Positions 34,634 to 43,102 are shown, numbered from the stretch's first letter. The stretch: 53,027 bases of DNA from CAIVAT01 sp037128705 (GCA_037128705.1 JBAXVX010000027.1:1-53027), one strand, 5' to 3'. Notes: a model not told the origin generated them from the sequence alone. Numbers and translations are program-made.

Positions 34634-35374
34634 TCAGATCACCTTCGCACACATGAACTCCCGGTTCATGCGGGCAATGTTTGAGCGGGAGATCAGCTTG
34701 GGGCACTCAGCCTCACAGGCATATGTATTGGTGCAGTTCCCAAAGCCAAGTTCATCCATCATTTTGACCATCTTTTTCACCCGCTGTTTGGCTTCGATCT
34801 GGCCTTGGGGAAGCAGGGCGAACTGAGATATCTTGGCAGAAACAAAGAGCATGGCGGAGGCATTTTTACACGCAGCCACACAAGCGCCGCATCCGATGCA
34901 GGCAGCTGCATCCATGGCCAGTTCAGCATTGATCTTGCTTACCAGGATGTTGTTGGCTTCGGCAGCGCCGCCGGTATTCACCGAAACATAGCCACCCTCC
35001 TGGATGATCTTGTCAAAGGCCGAACGGTCGACCATCAGGTCCCTGATCACCGGGAAGGGTTTCGCACGCCAGGGCTCAATGACGATGGTATCGCCATCCT
35101 TGAATTTTCGCATGTGAAGCTGGCAGACGGTCACAGCATCATCAGGACCATGAGGCCGGCCATTGATATACAAACTGCACATCCCGCAGATGCCCTCCCT
35201 GCAGTCATGATCAAATACCACAGGATCTTCATTCCTGCCGATCAGTTCTTCATTCAGGATGTCTAACATCTCCAGGAAGGAACAATTGGGAGAAATGTTA
35301 TCAAGGGAATAGCTTACAAATTTACCCTTGGATTTAGAATCCTTTTGTCTCCAGATTTTCAGCGTCAGCTTCAT
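34634..35374 (-). CDS. sdhB: Succinate dehydrogenase/fumarate reductase iron-sulfur subunit
   Basis: A 246-residue Fe-S subunit from ATG 35374. The 2Fe-2S ligands lie in H-D-C58-R-E-G-I-C63-G-M-C66, with C84 as the likely fourth. The second cluster region is CIGCGACVAACK, and the last is ACEAECPK. It passes electrons from the SdhA flavin to the haem/quinone subunit at the inner membrane. It is the third gene of a sdhC-sdhA-sdhB operon but is separated from sdhA by an inserted cassette of about 520 bases. The start codon is only 6 bases from a run of ATGCCTA heptamers, so its translation-initiation region is repeat sequence. The original ribosome-binding region seems to have been replaced. Confidence 0.95.
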   Translation of the reverse strand: MKLTLKIWRQKDSKSKGKFVSYSLDNISPNCSFLEMLDILNEELIGRNEDPVVFDHDCREGICGMCSLYINGRPHGPDDAVTVCQLHMRKFKDGDTIVIEPWRAKPFPVIRDLMVDRSAFDKIIQEGGYVSVNTGGAAEANNILVSKINAELAMDAAACIGCGACVAACKNASAMLFVSAKISQFALLPQGQIEAKQRVKKMVKMMDELGFGNCTNTYACEAECPKLISRSNIARMNREFMCAKVI

Positions 35375-35380
35375 AATTAT

Positions 35381-35412
35381 AGGCATTAGGCATTAGGCAT
35401 TAGGCATTAGGG
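35381..35412. repeat. Heptamer array (CATTAGG family), left edge of cassette
   Basis: Four tandem copies of the word CATTAGG, ending in GGG. The array lies 6 bases upstream of the sdhB ATG. Its inner end CATTAGGG is the inverse complement of CCCTAATG at 35840-35847 on the other side of the four-helix-bundle gene, so the cassette has inverted ends. Confidence 0.9.
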
Positions 35413-35438
35413 AAATGGCCAGTGGATAATGCTTGGTT

Positions 35439-35822
35439 TTATTTTTTATCAATATAAGAATCAAGTTTTTGTAAAAGTTTATTAAACATTTTACCAATTT
35501 CATCAATTTTCCCGGTAACTGACGACTTTATTGTTTCATCGATATAGTTCAGATCTCTAGCAATGACAAACAATGTTTCTAGTTCATAAAGCGACCCCCT
35601 TGAGATTCTAATAAATTGAATATAATTTTTTGTCGAATCTCTTCCCCAGCCTTCTGCAATATTGGCAGGAATAGAAACACCTGCCCTCCTAATCTGGCTG
35701 GTCAATCCAAATACCTCATTTTGTGGAAAACTCTTTGTAATCGCATATACCTCATCCACCAGTTTTATCCCTTTCTGCCAAACAATCAAATCTTTATATG
35801 ACTCAATTTTTTTATTCTCCAT
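35439..35822 (-). CDS. Four-helix-bundle protein (23S rRNA IVP/S23 family)
   Basis: A 127-residue protein beginning MENKKIESYKDLIVWQKG, with V-F-G-L-T-S-Q-I-R-R-A-G-V-S-I-P-A-N-I-A-E-G-W-G-R as its core; these are the hallmarks of the family first seen encoded in 23S rRNA intervening sequences and related to the Avd protein of diversity-generating retroelements. Biochemical function is unknown. No rRNA or reverse transcriptase is nearby. The gene is AT-rich: 53 of 180 bases counted at 35461-35640 are G or C (29%), against 63 of 120 (about 52%) in neighbouring sdhA at 36001-36120. It is flanked by inverted heptamer arrays and splits the sdh operon in the same orientation as sdh transcription. 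It looks like a transferred cassette. Confidence 0.88.
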   Translation of the reverse strand: MENKKIESYKDLIVWQKGIKLVDEVYAITKSFPQNEVFGLTSQIRRAGVSIPANIAEGWGRDSTKNYIQFIRISRGSLYELETLFVIARDLNYIDETIKSSVTGKIDEIGKMFNKLLQKLDSYIDKK

Positions 35823-35839
35823 TCCCGTAAAAATCAAAT

Positions 35840-35900
35840 CCCTAATGCCTAAAACCTAATGGCTAATGGCCAATCCCTAATGGCTAAAGCCTAATGGCTA
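35840..35900. repeat. Heptamer array (CCTAATG/GGCTAAT family), right edge of cassette
   Basis: Words of the form CCTAATGG, GGCTAATGG and GCCTAATGG run from 35840 to 35900. The last three bases, CTA, are the TAG stop codon of sdhA on the minus strand, so the array begins exactly where sdhA ends. Its inner end CCCTAATG mirrors the left array. Confidence 0.88.
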
Positions 35901-37835
35901 TTTATACACCCTCTGTTTCACCTCGATCTCCTCATAAACCAGATCTTCTTTGTGCAATTTGAACTGCCCTTCGGAAATATATTCCCATGCCGCCACGTAC
36001 TTAAAATCTTCGTCATTGCGCTTGCACTCGCCTTCGTCGGTCTGGTACTCTTCGCGGAAATGGCCGCCACAGCTTTCGTTGCGGTTGAGGGCATCAAATG
36101 CCAGCAGTTCGCCTAATTCAAGGAAGTCGGCAACCCGGTTGGCCTTTTCCAGCTCAACATTCAGTTCATCCAAAGTACCTGGAATTTTTACATCTTTCCA
36201 AAATTCGGCACGCAGTTTCCGGATAAGTTCAATGGCCTTCTTCAGACTGGCTTCGGTGCGCGCCATCCCTACATTTTCCCACATGATCTTTCCCAGTTCT
36301 TTATGAAAATGGTCAACGGATTTGGTCCCTTTTACGGCTATTAACTTCTCAAGGCGTGCATTGACCGCTTTTTCGGCCTCAGCGAACTCTGCCTTATCTG
36401 TTGACATGCGGGCAACACGGATCTCGCCTGCGAGATAATTCTGAATGGTATAGGGCAGTACGAAATAGCCGTCGGCCAGTCCCTGCATCAGCGCAGAGGC
36501 GCCGAGGCGGTTGGCGCCATGGTCCGAAAAATTGGCTTCACCGGCAGCGAACAAACCGGTCACGGTGGTTTGCAGTTCATAGTCAACCCAGGTGCCGCCC
36601 ATGGTGTAATGTACGGCCGGGTAAATCATCATCGGGTTTACATAGGGATTTTCATCCACGATCTTTTCATACATCTGAAAGAGATTGCCATAACGCTCTT
36701 CGATCACATTTTTTCCGAGGCGTCCGATAGACTCCCTGAAATCGAGAAACACCGCCAGTCCGGTCGGGCCAACGCCATAACCGGCATCGCAGCGCTCCTT
36801 GGCTGCACGTGATGCCACGTCGCGGGGAACGAGGTTCCCGAAGGCCGGATAACGACGTTCAAGGAAATAATCCCGACGGTCTTCAGCGATATCGTTGGCT
36901 TTCAGCTTTCCCTGACGATGCGCTTCAGCATCCTCCTTGTGCTTGGGAACCCAGATACGCCCGTCGTTACGTAAACTTTCGCTCATCAGGGTGAGTTTCG
37001 ACTGGTAATCACCATGAACGGGGATACAGGTCGGGTGGATCTGTGTGAAGCAGGGATTTGCAAAAAAGGCTCCCTTTTTAAACATCTGCCAGATGGCGCT
37101 GGTGTTGGAACCCATGGCGTTGGTGGAAAGATAAAAGACATTTCCGTAACCGCCGGTGGCAACAACCACCGCATGTCCGAAATGGCGTTCCAGTTTCCCG
37201 GTGATCAGGTTGCGGGCAATGATGCCGCGTGCTTTTCCGTCCACAATCACGACATCCATCATTTCATGGCGTTCGTAAAGTTTAACTGTCCCCAGTTTGA
37301 TCTGGCGGCTCAGGGCACCATATGCGCCTAAAAGTAACTGTTGTCCGGTCTGACCGCGGGCAAAAAAGGTGCGCGAAACCTGGGCGCCGCCAAAGGAGCG
37401 GTTTTCCAGCGATCCGCCATATTCCCTGGCAAAGGGCACTCCCTGTGCCACACACTGGTCGATGATGGCGTTGCTCACTTCGGCCAGACGGTAAACATTG
37501 GCTTCACGGGAACGGTAGTCGCCTCCCTTGATGGTATCATAAAAAAGACGGTAAATGCTGTCGCCGTCATTCGGGTAGTTCTTGGCCGCGTTGATCCCGC
37601 CCTGGGCCGCGATGCTGTGGGCACGGCGCGGAGAATCCTGGTAACAGAAAATCTTTACATTGAAGCCCATCTCACCCAGCGAGGCCGCAGCGGCAGAACC
37701 AGCCAGGCCGGTGCCTACGATGATGATGTCGAGTTTACGCTTGTTGCTCGGGTTTACGAGGTTCTGGTGGTCTTTATAATGGGTCCATTTTGAGGTCAGC
37801 GGACCTTTGGGAATCTTTGAATTTAATTCAGCCAT
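35898..37835 (-). CDS. sdhA: Succinate dehydrogenase/fumarate reductase flavoprotein subunit
   Basis: A 645-residue flavoprotein from ATG 37835; longer readings to 37967 cover the sdhC end and show no family sequence. The FAD dinucleotide motif is V-G41-T-G-L-A-G46-SAAAA, the covalent-flavin region is HSIAAQGGINAAKNY, and the C-terminal catalytic stretch is HGANRLGASALMQGLADGY. It oxidises succinate or reduces fumarate and docks on SdhB at the inner membrane. It starts 5 bases after sdhC. Its TAG stop lies within a heptamer array, so the original 3' boundary may have been changed by the insertion. Confidence 0.96.
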   Translation of the reverse strand: MAELNSKIPKGPLTSKWTHYKDHQNLVNPSNKRKLDIIIVGTGLAGSAAAASLGEMGFNVKIFCYQDSPRRAHSIAAQGGINAAKNYPNDGDSIYRLFYDTIKGGDYRSREANVYRLAEVSNAIIDQCVAQGVPFAREYGGSLENRSFGGAQVSRTFFARGQTGQQLLLGAYGALSRQIKLGTVKLYERHEMMDVVIVDGKARGIIARNLITGKLERHFGHAVVVATGGYGNVFYLSTNAMGSNTSAIWQMFKKGAFFANPCFTQIHPTCIPVHGDYQSKLTLMSESLRNDGRIWVPKHKEDAEAHRQGKLKANDIAEDRRDYFLERRYPAFGNLVPRDVASRAAKERCDAGYGVGPTGLAVFLDFRESIGRLGKNVIEERYGNLFQMYEKIVDENPYVNPMMIYPAVHYTMGGTWVDYELQTTVTGLFAAGEANFSDHGANRLGASALMQGLADGYFVLPYTIQNYLAGEIRVARMSTDKAEFAEAEKAVNARLEKLIAVKGTKSVDHFHKELGKIMWENVGMARTEASLKKAIELIRKLRAEFWKDVKIPGTLDELNVELEKANRVADFLELGELLAFDALNRNESCGGHFREEYQTDEGECKRNDEDFKYVAAWEYISEGQFKLHKEDLVYEEIEVKQRVYK

Positions 37836-37840
37836 GATGA

Positions 37841-38512
37841 CTAACGGATAAGTAAAAAGTAAATGGGAATGATGATGAATCCTAAGGGAACGACGATGGC
37901 ATAAAATGTTCCGAACTGCTGGATGCATTTGTTGTACTGCGGATGGTTCACCCCGAGCGTTTGCCATGCGGCCTGGAATGCGTGGTTGAGATGGAACCCA
38001 AGCACCACGAATAACAGGATGTAGAGGATGGAATAGCCCGGCATCGCAAACAGTTTCTGCGTGATCACATAAAAATCAGGCTCTCCGTCGGGTGACATGT
38101 TCGGATTGGATACCCACCCCAGTTTGATGAAATAAAAATTGATGAAGTGGATGATCAGGAAGATCATCACGATGCCTCCCGTGTATATCATATATTTCGA
38201 GAGGAAGGGGGTATAGGTTTTGTTGGTAACCATATACCTCTCCGGCCGTGCCATCCAGTTCTGAACCTGCAGGATGATCCCGATGGCGACATGAAAGATG
38301 AAACCGGCGAAGAGCACGATCTCAAAAACCTTCACGATGTAATTCGTCCCCATGAAATGGGCCGCGGCAGAAAACCATGCGCCGCCGTCATCGCGCAACA
38401 GACAAAGGTTGATACCCAGATGTACCACCAGGAAGATCATCAGGAACAGACCCAGAAAAGCCATCCAGATCTTTTTTGTGATCGAAGAAAAACGTAAAAA
38501 AGAGGAATTCAT
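37841..38512 (-). CDS. sdhC: Succinate dehydrogenase cytochrome b subunit
   Basis: A 223-residue membrane subunit with five hydrophobic spans, as in the B-type single-subunit anchors of Bacteroidota and Wolinella. Histidines that could bind the two haems appear in LVVHLGI, AAHFMGTN, GFIFHVAIGI, LIIHFIN and LGFHLNHAFQ. It anchors SdhAB and exchanges electrons with menaquinone. It opens the operon, with a promoter-like element 31 bases upstream of its ATG. Confidence 0.93.
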   Translation of the reverse strand: MNSSFLRFSSITKKIWMAFLGLFLMIFLVVHLGINLCLLRDDGGAWFSAAAHFMGTNYIVKVFEIVLFAGFIFHVAIGIILQVQNWMARPERYMVTNKTYTPFLSKYMIYTGGIVMIFLIIHFINFYFIKLGWVSNPNMSPDGEPDFYVITQKLFAMPGYSILYILLFVVLGFHLNHAFQAAWQTLGVNHPQYNKCIQQFGTFYAIVVPLGFIIIPIYFLLIR

Positions 38513-38543
38513 AACAAGCTTTTAATATATTTGTTCGTTGTTT

Positions 38544-38551
38544 CAAAATTA
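38544..38551 (-). promoter_or_regulatory. Putative -7 promoter element of the sdh operon
   Basis: TAATTTTG on the minus strand matches TAnnTTTG in the AT-rich gap between sdhC and the divergent peptidase gene. Confidence 0.5.
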
Positions 38552-38616
38552 GGACGAAATATTTAGTAAAAAATAAATTCACCCATTATTTTCACAATTC
38601 AAAACGAGTCTAAATT

Positions 38617-40002
38617 ATGTTCCCAGCAAATGTTTACAGTGATCGGCGCAGAAAACTACGCAACGAAATCTCCGGCGGAATCATCCTGTTTTTAGGCAAC
38701 CAGGAGGTCCCATTTAATTATCTGGCAAATACTTATACATTCCGACAGGACAGTAATTTCTCCTATTTCTTCGGACTGGATCACCCCGATCTGGCCGGTG
38801 TGATCGACCTGGATGAGGGAAAAGATTGGCTTTTTGGAAATGATGTGGATATCGACGACATCATCTGGATGGGGAAGCAACCCTCGATGAAAGAGCAGGG
38901 CGCCAAGGTAGGAATTGAACACACCGCCCCGCTGAAGGAGTTGAATGATGTTATCGCCAAAGCACGAAAAGGAGGAAGAACCATTCACATTGCGCCGGCT
39001 TACCGCGGTGAGACCATCATCTGGTTCAGCGATCTGCTCGGGATCCCGCATCTTGAATTGCCGAAGCACGTTTCACAGCCCCTGGTCAAAGCCATTGTCA
39101 AATTCAGGATGAAGAAGGATGTTCTCGAAATCGCGGAGATCGAAAAGGCCATCGATGTTGCCTGGCTGATGCACACCACGGCCATGAAGATGGCCAAACC
39201 CGGGGTGATCGAACGCGAGATCGCCGGAACCATCGAGGGCATCGCCTCAGCCAACTGCGGACCGGTTTCCTTTCCCGTCATTCTTTCCATCAACGGACAA
39301 ACGCTGCACAACCATTATCACGGGAATACGCTGACCGAAGGCCGCATGATGGTGATTGATACGGGGTGTGAAACCGAACTGCATTACGCAAGCGACATTA
39401 CCCGCACCGTGCCGGTGGGCGGAAAATTCAATGCCCGTCAGAAGGGGATTTACGAGGTGGTGCTCAATACAAACCTCGCCGCCACGAAGGCGGTGAAACC
39501 CGGGGTTCCCTTCAAGGAGATCCACCTTCTGGCCGCAACCGAAATTGCAAAGGGCCTTACCGCCCTGGGCATCATGAAGGGGGATCCGGCGGAGGCCGCA
39601 AAGAAGGGCGCCCATACCCTCTTTTTCCCTCACGGACTGGGTCATCCCATGGGTCTTGATGTTCATGACCTGGAAGGGATGGGAGAGAATGTGGTCGGCT
39701 ATGATGAGGAGGTGACCCGCAGCAAGGAATTCGGGCTGGCCTTTCTCCGCTTCGGACGGAAACTCCAGGAGGGATTCGTCATGACCATCGAACCAGGCAT
39801 CTATTTCATTCCTGAACTGATCGATATCTGGAAATCGGAAAACAAGCTGGCAGAATTCATCAACTACGACGTGGTGGAAACCTACAAGGATTTCGGCGGC
39901 ATCCGCATTGAAGACGATGTACTGGTCACCGCAACCGGCCACCGGGTGCTTGGCCGGCCCATCCCCAAGACGGTTGAGGAGGTTGAGGATGTGATGAAGT
40001 AA
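38617..40002 (+). CDS. pepP: Xaa-Pro aminopeptidase (M24B, PepP-like)
   Basis: A 461-residue enzyme with an N-terminal creatinase/AMP_N domain (residues about 1-130) and a pita-bread M24 domain. Metal ligands are visible as D-T-G then A-S-D-I-T-R, H in FFPHGLGHPMG, E in TIEPGIYF and E in RIEDDVLV. It removes N-terminal residues before proline in the cytoplasm. It is divergent from sdhC and followed by an 84-base gap filled mostly with heptamer arrays. Confidence 0.93.
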   Translation: MFPANVYSDRRRKLRNEISGGIILFLGNQEVPFNYLANTYTFRQDSNFSYFFGLDHPDLAGVIDLDEGKDWLFGNDVDIDDIIWMGKQPSMKEQGAKVGIEHTAPLKELNDVIAKARKGGRTIHIAPAYRGETIIWFSDLLGIPHLELPKHVSQPLVKAIVKFRMKKDVLEIAEIEKAIDVAWLMHTTAMKMAKPGVIEREIAGTIEGIASANCGPVSFPVILSINGQTLHNHYHGNTLTEGRMMVIDTGCETELHYASDITRTVPVGGKFNARQKGIYEVVLNTNLAATKAVKPGVPFKEIHLLAATEIAKGLTALGIMKGDPAEAAKKGAHTLFFPHGLGHPMGLDVHDLEGMGENVVGYDEEVTRSKEFGLAFLRFGRKLQEGFVMTIEPGIYFIPELIDIWKSENKLAEFINYDVVETYKDFGGIRIEDDVLVTATGHRVLGRPIPKTVEEVEDVMK

Positions 40003-40003
40003 T

Positions 40004-40079
40004 ATCGTGACACCTGACGCGTGACGCGTGACAAAAATTTCGTAAATCGTCATTGGTTATTGGTAATTGGTAATTAATC
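40004..40079. repeat. Composite heptamer arrays filling the pepP-hydrolase gap
   Basis: Three word families follow one another: CGTGACG (40006-40031), one CGTAAAT unit (about 40040), and TTGGTAA/TTGGTTA (40050-40073). They occupy most of the 84 bases between the pepP stop and the next ATG. The same families recur alone or in other combinations elsewhere in the window. Confidence 0.85.
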
Positions 40080-40086
40080 CTTCGTT

Positions 40087-40878
40087 ATGTCATTTTTTAA
40101 ATTTCAGAAAAAGAACATCTTCTTCACCGATGAGGGGAAGGGGAAGGCCATTGTTTTGCTGCATGGCTTCACGGAATCTTCAAAGATATGGACATCCTTT
40201 GCCGCTGAGATGTCGAAAAGGTACCGGGTGATCACCATCGACCTGCCCGGTCATGGTAAAAGTGACTGCCTTGGCAATGTTCACAGCATGGAGCTCATGG
40301 CGGAAACGGTATGCTCCCTGCTGAAAAAACTCAGGGTGGGAAAATGCCTGATGGTCGGCCATTCCATGGGCGGTTATGTGACCCTGGCCTTTGCAGCAGC
40401 CTATCCGAAGATGCTCCGGGGTTTGTGCCTTTTTCATTCCCATTGTTTTGCCGACACCTCGGCCGAGCAGGAGAACCGGAACCGGACCATCGCCATCGTC
40501 AGCCAGGATAAATTCAGCTATGTCGCGCAGTTCATCCCCAGCCTTTTCCCGGTGGAGGTGCACAAGAAGTTCGCAAAGAAGATTCAGCGGCTCATCCAGC
40601 GTGCCTCCAAAATGCCGAAGGAGGGCGTAACTGCCGCGCTCGAAGGAATGAAAACCCGCAAGGATCAGTCAGAGCTGCTGAAATCCACCACCCTTCCAGT
40701 CCAGTTCATCCTTGGGTTAAAGGATTCGCGGGTCCCGGCAACACGCATCTGGGAGATGGTTTCATTGCCTGCGGTGAGCGAAATCCACCTCCTGCGCGAT
40801 TGCGGGCACATGGGGTACATCGAAGCGCCGGAAAAAACCTTTGAAGCGCTTGCCGGGTTTGCAAAAAACGTATTGTAA
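40087..40878 (+). CDS. Alpha/beta hydrolase
   Basis: A 263-residue cytoplasmic alpha/beta hydrolase. The oxyanion region is LLHGFTESS, the next motif is DLPGHGKSD, the nucleophile elbow is G-H-S93-M-G-G-Y, the acid is probably in GLKDSRVP, and the catalytic His is H241 in DCGHMGYIEAPE. Substrate cannot be told. Both flanking gaps are heptamer/octamer arrays, so its native promoter and terminator are not obvious. Confidence 0.88.
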   Translation: MSFFKFQKKNIFFTDEGKGKAIVLLHGFTESSKIWTSFAAEMSKRYRVITIDLPGHGKSDCLGNVHSMELMAETVCSLLKKLRVGKCLMVGHSMGGYVTLAFAAAYPKMLRGLCLFHSHCFADTSAEQENRNRTIAIVSQDKFSYVAQFIPSLFPVEVHKKFAKKIQRLIQRASKMPKEGVTAALEGMKTRKDQSELLKSTTLPVQFILGLKDSRVPATRIWEMVSLPAVSEIHLLRDCGHMGYIEAPEKTFEALAGFAKNVL

Positions 40879-40953
40879 GAGGTAACAGGGTGACAGGGTG
40901 ACAAATTTTTCCAGTCACGCGTCACGCGTCACGTGTCACGATTTTCCGTCACG
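40879..40953. repeat. Composite array: GGTGACA octamers then CGTCACG heptamers
   Basis: Octamers of the GGGTGACA type at 40881-40902 are followed by GTCACGC/GTCACGT heptamers at 40914-40940 and a last CGTCACG at 40947-40953. The final word contains the TGA stop of nadD (40949-40951, minus strand). The array spans the whole gap between the two convergent genes. Confidence 0.88.
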
Positions 40954-41533
40954 TATAAAAATGCATCTCCCGGATATATTTCCAAACGCGTTCGGGCATG
41001 AAATGCCGCATGTCGCGTCCCTCTTTGATTCCCTGGCGGATGAAGGAGGAGGAGAGGGTGATGAGCGGCGCATCGACAAGGGTCAGGGCCGGGTGCCCGT
41101 CGAAACTTCCTTTTTCGCTGCCGGGCCGGGGATAGATATAGAAACGATATTGTTTCAGCAACACTTCGTAGTTCTTCCATTTATGGAACGACGGAAAAAT
41201 ATCGGTGCCGGCGATCATCACGAACTCTTTTTGCGGGAACTTCTCACTGAGATAGGTCAGGGTGTCAATGGTATAGGATGGCTGGGCAAGTTTAAATTCG
41301 ATGTTGGATGACCTGAAGCGCGGATCCTCCTCGATGGCCAGGTTTACCATGGCCAGCCTGTGATGGTCGGCAAGCAGTGTTGATTTTTCTTTCAGCGGAT
41401 TATGCGGGGAGACCACAAACCAAATCTGTTCCAGGTCGGTATATTCAACCATGTAGGATGCAATCATCAGGTGCCCGTTGTGGATCGGGTTGAAGGAACC
41501 GAAGAAGAGACCGGTTTTGGAGGTGGAGGGCAA
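40949..41533 (-). CDS. nadD: Nicotinate-nucleotide adenylyltransferase
   Basis: A 194-residue nucleotidyltransferase making deamido-NAD in NAD synthesis. The dinucleotide/ATP motif is G-S-F-N-P-I-H18-N-G-H21, and the C-terminal S-S-S-F-I-R-Q matches the I-S-S-T-x-I-R signature. The only start that keeps the conserved N-terminus is TTG at 41533, because an in-frame TAA sits five codons upstream and there is no ATG before GSFNPIHNGH. A heptamer array lies just upstream, so the original start may have been displaced. The order yicC-gmk-nadD is standard for Bacteroidota. Its stop codon is inside another array. Confidence 0.92.
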   Translation of the reverse strand: MPSTSKTGLFFGSFNPIHNGHLMIASYMVEYTDLEQIWFVVSPHNPLKEKSTLLADHHRLAMVNLAIEEDPRFRSSNIEFKLAQPSYTIDTLTYLSEKFPQKEFVMIAGTDIFPSFHKWKNYEVLLKQYRFYIYPRPGSEKGSFDGHPALTLVDAPLITLSSSFIRQGIKEGRDMRHFMPERVWKYIREMHFYT

Positions 41534-41542
41534 GGGAAGAAT

Positions 41543-41567
41543 GAATTACGATATACGATTTACGATT
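41543..41567. repeat. Heptamer array (ACGATTT/CGTAAAT family) between gmk and nadD
   Basis: Three degenerate copies of a 7-base word (ACGATAT, ACGATTT, ACGATTT) lie just upstream of the TTG start of nadD. The inverse form CGTAAAT recurs at 45866-45887. Confidence 0.7.
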
Positions 41568-41575
41568 TTTTTTGA

Positions 41576-42142
41576 TTATTTTTCAAGGAAGGTTTCCACC
41601 AGGGTTACGATTTCGCGGCATTTTACCTCCAGGTTGTCATTGATGATGATCTTGTCGAAGTGCATGGCAAAGGTAAGTTCAAACGCAGCCTTGTCAACCC
41701 TTTTCCGCAATGTTTCGTCCGATTCGGTGCCGCGTTTCCTTAACCGGTTCTCGAGTTCTTCCACCGAAGGCGGTTGAATGAAGATGGCCAGTCCCTGTGA
41801 TCCGAAATACTTTTTCAGGTTTAATCCGCCGAGCACATCCACATCAAAGATGGGTGTTTTCCCCTGCAGCCAGATGCGCTCCATCTCCGATTTCAGGGTT
41901 CCGTAATAGCTTCCCGGATAGACCTCCTGCCACTCCACAAATTCATCACCCCCGATCCTGGCTTTAAAATCATCTCCGGAGATGAAATAGTAATCCCTGC
42001 CGTCCGTTTCTCCCTCCCGTTTTGACCGGCTGCAGGCCGATACGGAAAATTCGAGACGGGAAATAACCTTGACCAGGTGCTTCACGATGGTGGTCTTCCC
42101 TGCCCCCGACGGCGCCGAAACAATGATCGCTTTCCCCTGCAT
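41576..42142 (-). CDS. gmk: Guanylate kinase
   Basis: A 188-residue kinase that converts GMP to GDP. The P-loop is S-A-P-S-G-A-G-K-T-T (residues 9-18), followed by the GMP-binding S-R-S-K-R-E-G-E-T-D-G-R-D-Y-Y-F and the G-S-Y-Y-G-T-L segment. Length and motifs fit the family over its whole extent. The ATG lies directly against an octamer array, so the bases that would normally hold a ribosome-binding site are repeat words. It is part of the yicC-gmk-nadD run. Confidence 0.96.
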   Translation of the reverse strand: MQGKAIIVSAPSGAGKTTIVKHLVKVISRLEFSVSACSRSKREGETDGRDYYFISGDDFKARIGGDEFVEWQEVYPGSYYGTLKSEMERIWLQGKTPIFDVDVLGGLNLKKYFGSQGLAIFIQPPSVEELENRLRKRGTESDETLRKRVDKAAFELTFAMHFDKIIINDNLEVKCREIVTLVETFLEK

Positions 42143-42217
42143 AACCCTGTTACCCTGTTACCTTATTACCCTGTTACCTTGTCACCTTGTTACCCTGTCA
42201 CCCTGTTACCCTGTCGC
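42143..42217. repeat. Octamer array (CCCTGTTA family) filling the yicC-gmk gap
   Basis: About nine tandem variants of CCCTGTTA (CCTTATTA, CCTTGTCA, CCCTGTCA and so on) run from the base next to the gmk start codon to the base next to the yicC stop codon. The array is the entire 75-base intergenic gap. The same octamer, inverted, appears at 40881-40902. Confidence 0.92.
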
Positions 42218-43102
42218 CTACAGAATATTCCCCAGCTGCTCCTTGATCTTCTCCAGTTCATCCTTCATCCTGACCACGATTTTCTGGATCTCCGCATCGC
42301 TGGCCTTCGACCCGATGGTGTTGATTTCGCGGCCCATCTCCTGGGTGACGAAACCCAGCTTTTTGCCTTGTCCCCCGGCATCCTGCAGGGTTTCAAGAAA
42401 ATACTGGCAGTGCTTCAGCAGGCGGACCTTCTCCTCGGTGATATCCAGCTTTTCAAGATAGTAAATGATCTCCTGCTCAAACCGGTTCTGATCGGGAGCC
42501 GAACCGTTGAAATCGCCCGAATATTTGGAGAAATCTTTCAGCAGCCGCTCCCTGAGTTCGTGGATGCGGTTGGTCTCGAAGGGCAATATGGCATCAAGCA
42601 ATTGCAGGATGGAATGAACGCGCTTCAGCATATCCTCCTCAAGCACTTTTCCTTCATGTATGCGGAATTCATCGGCCTGGCCAATGGCGTCGGCAATGGC
42701 CGCGGAAATCACCGTCCAGTCATCTTCATTCATCTCGTCGCGGCTGGTTTGCATCACCTCGGGCATCTTTACCACCAGCGACAGCAGATCGGGCGTTGAT
42801 TCCAGATGCAGCTCGGATGACAGCGCCTTCAGCTCCTCGGCATATTTCTTTGCGAGTTCGTGGTTGATGGAGTAGCTCAGCATTTCGCCCGTCACCTCGG
42901 TCCCGATGTAAAAATCAATTTTTCCCCGCTCAAGCCGCTGGGTCAGCAGCGTACGCACCTCCCACTCCTTTTCACGAAAATAGCCCGGGATCTTCAGGTT
43001 GATGTCGAGCTGCTTGCTGTTCAGGGTCTTGATTTCAATGGTTAACCTCCGTCCGGTTATGTCAACGGCGGTCTTTCCATAGCCGGTCATCGATTTAATC
43101 AT
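42218..43102 (-). CDS. yicC: YicC-family endoribonuclease
   Basis: A 294-residue protein. ATG 43102 gives the family's typical N-terminus MIKSMTGYGK; an extra nine residues would be gained from an upstream codon at 43129 but would overlap the promoter-like element. The body has IEIKTLNSKQLDINLKIP and the C-terminal half carries R-L-L-K-H-C-Q-Y-F and KLGFVTQEMGREINTIGSKA, the DUF1732 region. Family members are reported to be RNA-cleaving enzymes acting on small RNAs and mRNA. First gene of the yicC-gmk-nadD run. Confidence 0.92.
   Translation of the reverse strand: MIKSMTGYGKTAVDITGRRLTIEIKTLNSKQLDINLKIPGYFREKEWEVRTLLTQRLERGKIDFYIGTEVTGEMLSYSINHELAKKYAEELKALSSELHLESTPDLLSLVVKMPEVMQTSRDEMNEDDWTVISAAIADAIGQADEFRIHEGKVLEEDMLKRVHSILQLLDAILPFETNRIHELRERLLKDFSKYSGDFNGSAPDQNRFEQEIIYYLEKLDITEEKVRLLKHCQYFLETLQDAGGQGKKLGFVTQEMGREINTIGSKASDAEIQKIVVRMKDELEKIKEQLGNIL

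Noticed and set aside
35439..35822. Diversity-generating retroelement accessory (Avd) or rRNA intervening sequence
   Set aside because: No reverse transcriptase, template/variable repeat or rRNA lies near; only family resemblance remains.
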